From: an uncultured Alphaproteobacteria bacterium
GTDB taxonomy: Bacteria > Pseudomonadota > Alphaproteobacteria > Rhodobacterales > Rhodobacteraceae
Length of the DNA stretch: 64,000 nucleotides
Direction: 5' to 3'
Assembly (NCBI GenBank): GCA_929200255.1
Contig: CAKMYZ010000004.1
Coordinates: 62,001-126,000, forward strand
Program-made: the position numbers and the translations under genes
The notes under the pieces: generated by a model
Told to the model about the DNA's origin: nothing
What the model saw: the letters and a program-made list of their open reading frames with translations, nothing else
Databases searched by the model: none
Part shown: positions 56,988-64,000 of the stretch, one piece after another
How positions within the stretch are numbered: position 1 is the first letter of the stretch
Layout: each line of letters starts with the position of its first letter

Positions 56988-58052
56988 TTAAGAGCGGTCG
57001 GCAATCATTTTGCCCACCAGCTGTGCGGTGTAATTCACGATCGGCACAATGCGCCCATAATTCAGCCGAGTTGGCCCAATGACACCCACTGCACCGATAA
57101 TCTTTCGGTCGGCGTTCATATAAGGGGAAACGACCAAAGATGAACCCGATAAAGAGAACAATTTGTTCTCTGAGCCGATAAAAATACGCACGCCTTCACC
57201 TTCCTCAGCCAGATCAAGGAATTGAGCGATGTCACGCTTGCGTTCAAGGTCATCAAACAAGGTGCGGATGCGGGCAAGATCGTCTTCGTTTTCGCCGTCG
57301 CCCAGCAGGTTACCGCGGCCACGGACGATCAGTCGTTCGGTCGCCTCGCCTTCGTTTTCCCACAAGGCGGTGCCGTCGGCGATCAGCTCTGCCGCGAGGG
57401 CGTCAATCTCTTGCCGTCGCGCCGTGATCTCACGGGCAATGACGGCACCAAGTTCGGACAGGGTGTGCCCGGTAGCGATAGCGTTGAGGAAATTCGCGGC
57501 CTCACGCATGGATGATGGCGTTTGTCCGGGTGGCGGTGTGAAAATGCGGTTTTCCACATGACCGTCAGCAAAGACCAAAACAACAAGCGCGCGGTCATGC
57601 GAGAGCGAGACAAATTCGATATGCTTGATCGGCGCTTCGTGTTTGGGGGTCAGCACAAGGCTGGCCCCATGCGTGACGCCTGACAGCGCAGTGCCTACCT
57701 GATCAAGCACCGATGTCACATCTTGGTCGTTTGACGTCAGGGTGCGGTCGATTGTTTCGCGGTCCTTGCCATCCAGATCGCCAACTTCCAGTAAGCCATC
57801 AACGAACATACGCAGGCCCAGCTGAGTGGGGATGCGTCCCGCACTGACGTGGGGGCTGCCCACCAGACCTAGGTATTCAAGGTCTTGCATGACATTGCGG
57901 ATCGTCGCTGCACTGACCTTTTCGGAAAAGTCGCGCGTCAGGGTACGGGACCCAACAGGCGTGCCACTTTCCAGGTAGCCTTCAACCACACGCCGGAAAA
58001 CCTCTCGCGAGCGATCGGTCATTGCGTCGATATCTGGTGGCTGTGTGGTCAT
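56988..58052 (-). CDS. hrcA: Heat-inducible transcription repressor HrcA
   Basis: Represses heat-shock genes by binding CIRCE elements and is released when GroEL is busy. 354 residues: winged-helix N-terminus ([24 protein letters not shown]) and a GAF-like middle domain. No CIRCE (TTAGCACTC-N9-GAGTGCTAA) was seen anywhere in the window, including at dnaK, so its targets, probably groESL, lie elsewhere. A GAGGA site precedes the ATG. Confidence 0.97.
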   Translation of the reverse strand: MTTQPPDIDAMTDRSREVFRRVVEGYLESGTPVGSRTLTRDFSEKVSAATIRNVMQDLEYLGLVGSPHVSAGRIPTQLGLRMFVDGLLEVGDLDGKDRETIDRTLTSNDQDVTSVLDQVGTALSGVTHGASLVLTPKHEAPIKHIEFVSLSHDRALVVLVFADGHVENRIFTPPPGQTPSSMREAANFLNAIATGHTLSELGAVIAREITARRQEIDALAAELIADGTALWENEGEATERLIVRGRGNLLGDGENEDDLARIRTLFDDLERKRDIAQFLDLAEEGEGVRIFIGSENKLFSLSGSSLVVSPYMNADRKIIGAVGVIGPTRLNYGRIVPIVNYTAQLVGKMIADRS

Positions 58053-58077
58053 CGTGTCCTCGGCTGAAGGCTGGGCA

Positions 58078-58105
58078 ATTAAAACGAAACTTGCCGGGGC
58101 GTCAA
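58078..58105 (-). promoter_or_regulatory. Promoter of hrcA-grpE
   Basis: On the minus strand TTGACG (58100-58105), 16 bases, TTTAAT (58078-58083); the transcript would start near 58071, about 20 bases ahead of hrcA. It resembles a housekeeping promoter, not an RpoH site. Confidence 0.5.
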
Positions 58106-58167
58106 TCGGGGTTGGATTTCATATGTGGGCAGCGTATCGACTGAGGATAACCTACAGGAGTGATCCC

Positions 58168-58875
58168 ATGCGCCCATCCGGCCGTCAGACAAATGAAATG
58201 CGCGAAATCTCGATCGAGACAGGCGTGACGATGCATGCCGAAGGGTCTTGCCTGATCAAATGCGGCAATACGCATGTGCTGTGTACCGCCACAGTCGACG
58301 AACGCGTGCCACCGTTTTTGAAAAATTCTGGGCTGGGTTGGGTTACGGCCGAATATGGGATGCTGCCAAGGGCAACAAACACGCGGATGCGGCGTGAGGC
58401 AAAGAACGGACAATCTGGCCGGACACAGGAGATTCAGCGCCTGATCGGGCGTTCACTGCGTGCTGGCGTTGATCGGGTGGCACTGGGCGAGCGGCAGATT
58501 GTTGTGGATTGTGATGTGATCCAGGCGGATGGCGGGACGCGCTGTGCGTCGATTACGGGTGGCTGGGTTGCGCTGAAACTGGCCGTGCAAAAGCTGATGA
58601 AGGCGGGAGATGTGATTTCGAACCCGCTGGTTGATCCTGTTGCCGCGATTTCCTGCGGGATTTATGCCGGGCAAGAGGTATTGGATCTGGATTACCCCGA
58701 AGATAGCGAAGCCGGGGTTGACGGGAACTTTGTCATGACCGGCGGGAAGCTGATTGAGGTGCAGATGTCGGCAGAAGGGTCAACCTTTACCCGAGATCAG
58801 ATGGACAAGCTGTTGGATCTTGCTGAAAAGGGTGTGTCCGAACTGACAGCTGCGCAAATGGCGGCTGTTGGCTGA
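58168..58875 (+). CDS. rph: Ribonuclease PH
   Basis: Phosphate-dependent 3' exoribonuclease that trims tRNA precursors. 235 residues, beginning [20 protein letters not shown] as in the family; [13 protein letters not shown]-type and [19 protein letters not shown] motifs are present. The ATG at 58168 follows a CAGGAG site. First gene of rph-rdgB-hemW, divergent from hrcA. Confidence 0.97.
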   Translation: MRPSGRQTNEMREISIETGVTMHAEGSCLIKCGNTHVLCTATVDERVPPFLKNSGLGWVTAEYGMLPRATNTRMRREAKNGQSGRTQEIQRLIGRSLRAGVDRVALGERQIVVDCDVIQADGGTRCASITGGWVALKLAVQKLMKAGDVISNPLVDPVAAISCGIYAGQEVLDLDYPEDSEAGVDGNFVMTGGKLIEVQMSAEGSTFTRDQMDKLLDLAEKGVSELTAAQMAAVG

Positions 58876-59483
58876 TGCGGCGCTTTGACGGCAAAGACCT
58901 GGTTATTGCGACCCACAACCAAGGGAAGCTTGAGGAGATCGCTGATTTGCTGTCGCCTTATGGTGTGTCTTTGACCTCAAATGCGGATCATGGGCTGCCA
59001 GAGCCAGACGAAACCGAAACCACCTTTGTCGGCAATGCCCGGATCAAGGCGCATGCGGCGGCAAAGGTGACGGGTTTGCCTGCGCTATCTGACGACAGCG
59101 GGATTGAGATTGACGGTTTAGACGGTGCACCCGGCGTATATACTGCCGACTGGGCCGAAACGCCCGATGGGCGGGATTTCAAGATGGCAATGGAACGAAG
59201 TTGGGCAGCGTTAGAGACTGTTTCTGCGCCTTTTCCGCGCACCGCCCAATTTTGTTGTACGTTGGTCCTGGCCTGGCCTGATGGCCATGATGAGGTGTTT
59301 CCCGGCGTCATGCGAGGCCAGATTGTCTGGCCCATGCGGGGCGATCAGGGCCATGGCTATGATCCGGTTTTTCAGCCCGATGGCTATGATATCACCTTTG
59401 GTGAAATGGACCGCTGGGAAAAGAACAAGATCAGTCACCGGGCCGACGCCTTTGCCAAGCTAATCGCTGGTTGCTTTGCCTGA
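58875..59483 (+). CDS. rdgB: XTP/dITP pyrophosphatase (RdgB/Ham1)
   Basis: Removes non-standard purine nucleotides (XTP, dITP) before they enter nucleic acid. 202 residues; ATHNQGKLEEI at the N-terminus, LSDDSGIEIDGLDGAPGVYTADWA and GYDPVFQPDGYDITFGEM are family motifs. One-base overlap with rph (TGATG), eight-base overlap with hemW. Confidence 0.97.
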   Translation: MRRFDGKDLVIATHNQGKLEEIADLLSPYGVSLTSNADHGLPEPDETETTFVGNARIKAHAAAKVTGLPALSDDSGIEIDGLDGAPGVYTADWAETPDGRDFKMAMERSWAALETVSAPFPRTAQFCCTLVLAWPDGHDEVFPGVMRGQIVWPMRGDQGHGYDPVFQPDGYDITFGEMDRWEKNKISHRADAFAKLIAGCFA

Positions 59484-60633
59484 AGACTGGGAACACGGGG
59501 GCTTTGGGCTTTATATCCATTGGCCGTTCTGTCAGGCGAAATGCCCCTATTGTGATTTCAATTCCCATGTTGTGGCCCAGATTGACCAAAATGCCTGGGC
59601 CGAGGCCTATGTAAGCGAAGTTGAACGGATCGGGGCCGAAACGCAGGGCCGTGTGTTGAGATCCGTGTTTTTTGGCGGTGGCACGCCAAGCCTGATGGAC
59701 CCGGATGTTGTGGCCGCGGTCTTGGAAAAGGTGCGCGCAACATGGCCCATCGCCAATAACCTAGAGGTGACATTGGAGGCCAACCCGACCTCTGTCGAGG
59801 CTGGTCGATTTGCCGGATATCGCGATGCCGGTGTGAACCGTGTGTCGATGGGGGTTCAGGCGCTGAATGATCCTGATCTGAAGGCGCTTGGGCGGCTGCA
59901 TTCGGCCGCGGATGCGATGGTGGCCTTTGATGTGGCGCGGAATGTGTTTGACCGCGTCAGCTTTGACCTGATTTACGCCCGCCAAGGGCAGTCCGTGGCC
60001 GGCTGGGAGGCGGAATTGCAGCATGCGCTATCGCTGGCTGTGGATCATCTGTCACTCTATCAACTGACAATCGAAGATGGGACGGCATTTGGTGATCGTT
60101 ATGCGGTGGGGAAGCTGCGGGGCTTGCCGGATGATGATACGGCGGCAGATATGTACGCGGTAACGCAGGATATCTGCGCAGAAGCAGGTTTCGCCGGATA
60201 CGAGGTGTCAAACCACGCAAAATCCGGCTGTGAAAGCATCCACAACAAAATCTATTGGTCTTATGGGGACTATGCCGGGATTGGTCCGGGCGCGCATGGG
60301 CGGCTGACGCTGAACGGGGTACGCCATGCGACCGAGGCGCCAAAGGCACCAGGCGCCTGGCTGGCCCAGGTCCGCCAGACCGGGCAGGGCGAGCTGCCCC
60401 GCGAGGCGCTGGATTTCGATGCACAGGTGTCAGAGTTTTTGTTGATGGGGCTGCGGATGACCCAGGGTGTGGATATCGGCCGATTTGCACAGCTATCGGA
60501 TGGATTTTATACAAATAAAATCAATGAGTTATGTGATATTGGGGTCGTAGATACCAGCAGAAATATGCTGCGGTTGACCTCAAAGGGCCGCCCGGTGTTG
60601 AACGCTGTTCTGCGCAGTTTATTGGGAGCTTAA
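59476..60633 (+). CDS. hemW: HemW, radical-SAM haem-trafficking protein (coproporphyrinogen III oxidase-like)
   Basis: HemN-like radical SAM protein thought to bind and deliver haem rather than oxidise coproporphyrinogen. 385 residues; the iron-sulfur motif is CQAKCPYC (C19, C23, C26), followed by FFGGGTPSLM and GVQALNDPDLKALGR. It lacks the extra cysteine of true HemN (CxxxCxxC only). The start is TTG 59476, inside the end of rdgB; no ATG fits the conserved N-terminus. Its stop overlaps the parB stop. Confidence 0.94.
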   Translation: MPEDWEHGGFGLYIHWPFCQAKCPYCDFNSHVVAQIDQNAWAEAYVSEVERIGAETQGRVLRSVFFGGGTPSLMDPDVVAAVLEKVRATWPIANNLEVTLEANPTSVEAGRFAGYRDAGVNRVSMGVQALNDPDLKALGRLHSAADAMVAFDVARNVFDRVSFDLIYARQGQSVAGWEAELQHALSLAVDHLSLYQLTIEDGTAFGDRYAVGKLRGLPDDDTAADMYAVTQDICAEAGFAGYEVSNHAKSGCESIHNKIYWSYGDYAGIGPGAHGRLTLNGVRHATEAPKAPGAWLAQVRQTGQGELPREALDFDAQVSEFLLMGLRMTQGVDIGRFAQLSDGFYTNKINELCDIGVVDTSRNMLRLTSKGRPVLNAVLRSLLGA

Positions 60634-61517
60634 CCGCCCGAGAGTGCGCGCAGAAGATCGTCAAGTTGTTCGAGCGATTTGTAGCTGACAGCAAGTTTGC
60701 CACCCTCAGATCCGGCAGAGTGATCAATGGTCACCTTCATACCAAGCGCTGCGCTCAACTCATTTTCAATCTGTATGGTGTCGGCGTCTTTGGGAACGGG
60801 TGCGCCGGGGACCGAGCGTTTCTTAATTGCGGGCCCTTTTTTGGCCAGCTTTTCGATTTCGCGAACCGAAAGCTTGCGTTGCAGCACTTCGCGCGCCAAT
60901 TGCACGGCCTGATCATGGCCGACCAGCGCGCGGGCATGGCCGGCGGAAAGTTGACCACTGACGAGATAGTTTTGAACTTCTTCTGGCAGATTGAGAAGGC
61001 GGAGCACGTTGGCGATATGACTACGGCTTTTGCCCAGCGCTGTCGCCATCTGATCCTGAGTATGGCCGAAGCGATCCATGAGCTGTTTATAACCCGCGGC
61101 CTCATCCACCGGGTTCAGGTCTGCCCGCTGGATATTCTCAATAATCGCGATTTCAAGAACTTCAGTGTCATTGTAGTCGCGCACAACGACGGGGACATCG
61201 TGCAGCTTCGCAATCTGGGCGGCGCGCCACCGACGTTCGCCTGCCACGATCTCGTAAACATCGGATTTGCCAGAGACCGCACGCACAATAAGGGGTTGAA
61301 TGATCCCTTTCTCTGCAATGGATGTTGCGAGTTCTTGCAGGGCATCTTCGGCAAAGGTACGGCGTGGCTGGTCTGGGTTTGGCTGAACCTGTTCGATAGG
61401 GACGACAAGATCAGGGCGCTTGGATGCCTCTTTTGAGGCTTCATCTGCTGTGACATCGGACATCAACGCTGATAGGCCACGACCCAAACCACGGGATTTT
61501 GCAGGTGTGCGAGCCAT
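60630..61517 (-). CDS. parB: Chromosome-partitioning protein ParB
   Basis: CTP-dependent DNA clamp that loads at parS and spreads to form the partition complex. 295 residues: VVPIEQVQPNPDQPRRTF, VAGERRWRAAQIAKL (the GERRWRA box for CTP), the helix-turn-helix TQDQMATALGKSRSHIANVLRLL and a C-terminal dimer domain. Abuts parA. Matches a perfect parS at 62896. Confidence 0.98.
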   Translation of the reverse strand: MARTPAKSRGLGRGLSALMSDVTADEASKEASKRPDLVVPIEQVQPNPDQPRRTFAEDALQELATSIAEKGIIQPLIVRAVSGKSDVYEIVAGERRWRAAQIAKLHDVPVVVRDYNDTEVLEIAIIENIQRADLNPVDEAAGYKQLMDRFGHTQDQMATALGKSRSHIANVLRLLNLPEEVQNYLVSGQLSAGHARALVGHDQAVQLAREVLQRKLSVREIEKLAKKGPAIKKRSVPGAPVPKDADTIQIENELSAALGMKVTIDHSAGSEGGKLAVSYKSLEQLDDLLRALSGG

Positions 61518-62327
61518 CTATGCGACCTTTTTATCTGTTGTGCGTGCAATCAATTCATTGGCGAGCGCCCGATAGGCCATACTGCCCTTTGAACTGCTGT
61601 CGTAGGAAAGCACCGGCATTGCAAAGGAAGGGGCTTCGCTAAGACGTACATTGCGCGGGATGACCGTGTTGAACACCATATCGCCCATGTTTTCGCGCGC
61701 ATCGTCTTCGACCTGAAGGGACAGATTGTTGCGCTGGTCATACATGGTCAGGGCGATACCTTCGATCCGCAGATCAGGGTTAGCGGTTTGGCGGACGTCG
61801 CGAACAGTCAGAATAAGCTGTGAAAGACCTTCGAGCGCGAAGAACTCACTTTGCAAGGGGACAATCAAAGAATCCGCCGCCACCATGGCGTTGACCGTCA
61901 ATATGTTGAGGGATGGCGGGCAATCTATCAATATGTAGTCATAGGCGCTGGTGTCTGATGGTGTACCCCTCAGTACATCCCGCATCAGAAAGCTGCGTTT
62001 AGCGTTGTCCATCAGCTCGAGATCGGCCGAACTGAGGTCAGTTGTGGCGGGGACAATTGCAAGCCGATCAACGTCGGTTTTCTGGATCGCATAGGCCAGT
62101 GTCACCTCGCCTGAGAGCAAATCATAGGTTGTCGCCTCGCGCTGGTCGTGACTGATGCCAAGTCCGGTTGAGGCATTACCTTGAGGGTCAAGGTCGATCA
62201 GCAGAACCTGTTTGCCTTGTTCGGCCAAGGCAGCGCCAAGGTTAATCGTGGTCGTCGTTTTGCCAACGCCACCCTTTTGGTTGGCTATCGCAATAATGAG
62301 AGGCCCTGTCTGGGTGTCATTGACCAC
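61518..62327 (-). CDS. parA: Chromosome-partitioning ATPase ParA (Soj)
   Basis: Walker-type ATPase that moves ParB-bound origins. 269 residues; the deviant Walker A is KGGVGKTTT (18-26) with its signature Lys, and DCPPSLNILTVNAMVAAD is the Walker B region. It starts with GTG 62327 and overlaps the end of rsmG by 11 bases; parB follows directly. Confidence 0.98.
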   Translation of the reverse strand: MVNDTQTGPLIIAIANQKGGVGKTTTTINLGAALAEQGKQVLLIDLDPQGNASTGLGISHDQREATTYDLLSGEVTLAYAIQKTDVDRLAIVPATTDLSSADLELMDNAKRSFLMRDVLRGTPSDTSAYDYILIDCPPSLNILTVNAMVAADSLIVPLQSEFFALEGLSQLILTVRDVRQTANPDLRIEGIALTMYDQRNNLSLQVEDDARENMGDMVFNTVIPRNVRLSEAPSFAMPVLSYDSSSKGSMAYRALANELIARTTDKKVA

Positions 62328-62937
62328 GGGGTTCTATCCTTTGAATGGCGAGTATGCAGGCCTGAGGATCAGTGAAACTGGCACGATCTTCAAGCCGAAA
62401 GCACCATGATTTTCGTGCTTCAGCAATTTCTTGTTTCACCTGTCTTCCTTTGGGAAGAAGGGCAACACCGTCAGGTGAAAGATGCCTAGAGGCCATGCCG
62501 AGAAGGGTAGATAGTGGTGCTAGCGCACGGGCGGATACTACATCTGCCTCTTGAGGGGCGACGTCATCAATGCGTTTTGCAATCACATCGACCCGTAATG
62601 ACAGCTCTCTCGCTGCTGTCTGCAGGAATGCTGCCTTACGCTGATCACTTTCTATCAGGATAAATTGCGCCTTAGGCTGCTTTGTCTTGCCTAGAATCGC
62701 CATGACGATGCCAGGGAAACCGCCACCGCTTCCCAGATCAACCCAATTTTGGAAGAGAGTGGGGGCGTATTGATAAAGCTGTACCGAATCGACAATGTGC
62801 CTGTCCCAGATATCGTCCGAGGTGTTTCGAGAAATGAGGTTGATCTTTCGCGTCCATTTAGCGGCTAGCCTCGCGAAGACCTCAAGATCTGCCATTGTTT
62901 CACGTGAAACATCAACTCCGGCAATCTGACTTATCAT
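62317..62937 (-). CDS. rsmG: 16S rRNA (guanine(527)-N7)-methyltransferase
   Basis: Methylates G527 of 16S rRNA; loss gives low-level streptomycin resistance in other bacteria. 206 residues with the SAM motif VDLGSGGGFPGIVMAILG. I use ATG 62937; a TTG one codon earlier abuts the mnmG stop. Its N-terminal codons for VDVSRETMAD contain a parS site, so the sequence is under two constraints. Lies between mnmG and parA. Confidence 0.96.
   Translation of the reverse strand: MISQIAGVDVSRETMADLEVFARLAAKWTRKINLISRNTSDDIWDRHIVDSVQLYQYAPTLFQNWVDLGSGGGFPGIVMAILGKTKQPKAQFILIESDQRKAAFLQTAARELSLRVDVIAKRIDDVAPQEADVVSARALAPLSTLLGMASRHLSPDGVALLPKGRQVKQEIAEARKSWCFRLEDRASFTDPQACILAIQRIEPRGQ
62896..62911. other. 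parS centromere-like site inside rsmG
   Basis: TGTTTCACGTGAAACA, a perfect 16-bp palindrome identical to the parS consensus, lies 26-41 bases into rsmG and encodes part of DVSRET. ParB binding is expected because parB is about 1.4 kb away. Confidence 0.95.
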
Positions 62938-62940
62938 CAA

Positions 62941-64000
62941 TCAGACCGCCTTTGATAGCTTCTTGGTCGCCCCGATTAGCAGCATGAGCGCAGCTGGGGT
63001 CATTCCTTCAATCCGACTGGCGTGCGCAATCGTCGCTGGGCGCGTTTCGTTGAGTTTTGTCAAAAGCTCGTTGGAGATACCCCTGATTGATGAGAGGTCC
63101 AGCGAATCGGGAATGACATGCTTTTCATCACGCTCCATTGCTGCGATGTCACGTTCTTGTCGGGCGATGTAATGCGCGTATAGCGCGTCCCGCTTTACCT
63201 GATCTTGTATATCATCTTGAATACCATCAACATCTTGACCCAGATCTCTCAGATGTCCGAAATTGAAATCGGTGAGCGCTAACGCATCCAGCGCTGTGCG
63301 GCGCGGACCGTCGGCGTTAAGTTTAATGCCTCGCCCCGCCATTTCGCGTGCTGAAAGGCTGATCTCTGACAACTTTTTCTTGGCTTTCGTGATCTGATCC
63401 ATCTTGGCAGAGAATAGCATCCAGCGATCTTCACCAACACAACCAAGTATGCGGCCGCGCTCTGTCAGCCGCTGGTCAGCGTTATCCGCCCGCAGTGACA
63501 GCCGAAACTCTGCGCGAGAGGTAAACATGCGGTAAGGTTCAGACACCCCGCGCGTGATCAGATCATCAATCATCACCCCAATGTAGGATTCGCGACGGCT
63601 GAAAATGATTGGCTCTGCCACTTTCGACTTCGCCGCGGCATTCAAGCCCGCAACAAGACCTTGTGCCGCTGCCTCTTCATAACCCGTCGTGCCGTTGATC
63701 TGCCCAGCAAGATAGAGACCCGGGACATCGCGAAGTTCAAGGGTTGCGCGCAGGGCGCGCGGATCAACATAGTCATATTCAATCGCATAGCCCGGTTGCA
63801 AAATCTTTGCCTTTTCAAGGCCATAGATAGAATGCACATAATCCTCTTGCACATCCTCCGGCAACGATGTGGAGATCCCGTTGGGGTAAACGGTGTGGTC
63901 AGTCACCCCTTCAGGTTCAAGAAAGATCTGGTGCGATTCTTTGTCTGCAAAGCGCACAACCTTGTCCTCGATAGACGGGCAATAGCGCGGACCAACGCCG
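62941..64000 (-). CDS. mnmG: tRNA uridine-5-carboxymethylaminomethyl modification enzyme MnmG, N-terminus outside window
   Basis: FAD protein that with MnmE modifies the wobble uridine of several tRNAs. The frame is open from the window edge ([17 protein letters not shown]) to the stop at 62941; about 350 C-terminal residues are visible, including [28 protein letters not shown] and [21 protein letters not shown]. An in-frame GTG at 63957 is internal, not the start. Upstream gene is not in view. Confidence 0.97.
   Translation of the reverse strand, partial: GVGPRYCPSIEDKVVRFADKESHQIFLEPEGVTDHTVYPNGISTSLPEDVQEDYVHSIYGLEKAKILQPGYAIEYDYVDPRALRATLELRDVPGLYLAGQINGTTGYEEAAAQGLVAGLNAAAKSKVAEPIIFSRRESYIGVMIDDLITRGVSEPYRMFTSRAEFRLSLRADNADQRLTERGRILGCVGEDRWMLFSAKMDQITKAKKKLSEISLSAREMAGRGIKLNADGPRRTALDALALTDFNFGHLRDLGQDVDGIQDDIQDQVKRDALYAHYIARQERDIAAMERDEKHVIPDSLDLSSIRGISNELLTKLNETRPATIAHASRIEGMTPAALMLLIGATKKLSKAV

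Noticed and set aside
1-64000. Prophage, IS element, toxin-antitoxin, restriction or CRISPR systems
   Set aside because: No transposase, integrase, phage, Cas, methylase-nuclease pair or repeat-spacer pattern was seen on either strand.

Overview
The window is a stretch of core chromosome from an alphaproteobacterium, most likely a member of the Rhodobacterales (Roseobacter group). The support is the moderately high GC content, the gene order mnmG-rsmG-parA-parB facing hemW-rdgB-rph and hrcA-grpE, the secA / parvulin / argJ neighbourhood, and an FnrL-type operator. I found no insertion sequence, prophage, CRISPR array, rRNA or tRNA gene, and no stretch above 300 bases without a gene. Genes are tightly packed: many same-strand neighbours overlap by 1 to 11 bases (TGATG, ATGA), and several convergent pairs share bases of their stop codons.

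Layout. 1-3321: surface-polysaccharide genes (galU cut by the window edge, kdsB, cysQ, an orphan ABC-2 export permease). 3392-7465: dnaK-dnaJ and radC. 7462-13917: an unknown exported protein, secA, a periplasmic parvulin, argJ and a mutT-like gene. 14027-14546: a universal stress protein behind a perfect FNR box. 14571-20117: the rimP-nusA-ylxR-infB operon, with its own promoter, a leader with an intrinsic terminator (probable attenuator) and a terminator. 20119-27487: a secreted Gly/Asn-rich protein, a five-part peptide ABC uptake locus and a prolyl aminopeptidase. 27539-32603: ubiG, then marR-nitrilase-grxC-comF facing a methyltransferase-like gene, and hemH.

32682-35993: a Ser/Thr kinase followed by an L,D-transpeptidase / CAP lipoprotein / L,D-transpeptidase group. 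36085-40964: an RNA methyltransferase and a two-gene ABC exporter. 41012-45585: lysE-cca-nudix-hslO, a second Nudix gene and a membrane protein. 45751-52608: argG, a sulfotransferase-like protein, a class IV aminotransferase, exported MsrA, a PfkB kinase and a MaeB-type malic enzyme. 52733-60633: mutS, a TPM/zinc-ribbon membrane protein, grpE-hrcA, rph-rdgB-hemW. 60630-64000: parB-parA-rsmG-mnmG, with a perfect parS site inside rsmG.

Functionally the window is rich in protein quality control (DnaK, DnaJ, GrpE, HrcA, Hsp33, SecA, parvulin, MsrA) and translation (IF2, NusA, RimP, CCA-adding enzyme, RsmG, MnmG, an RlmD-like enzyme). The parS site and parAB place the right end near the replication origin (inference). 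I see no clearly new multi-gene system. The best leads are regulatory: the rimP leader, the FNR box at the stress-protein gene, the dnaK promoter overlap and two one-helical-turn tandem repeats. Several poorly described envelope proteins are also worth a look.
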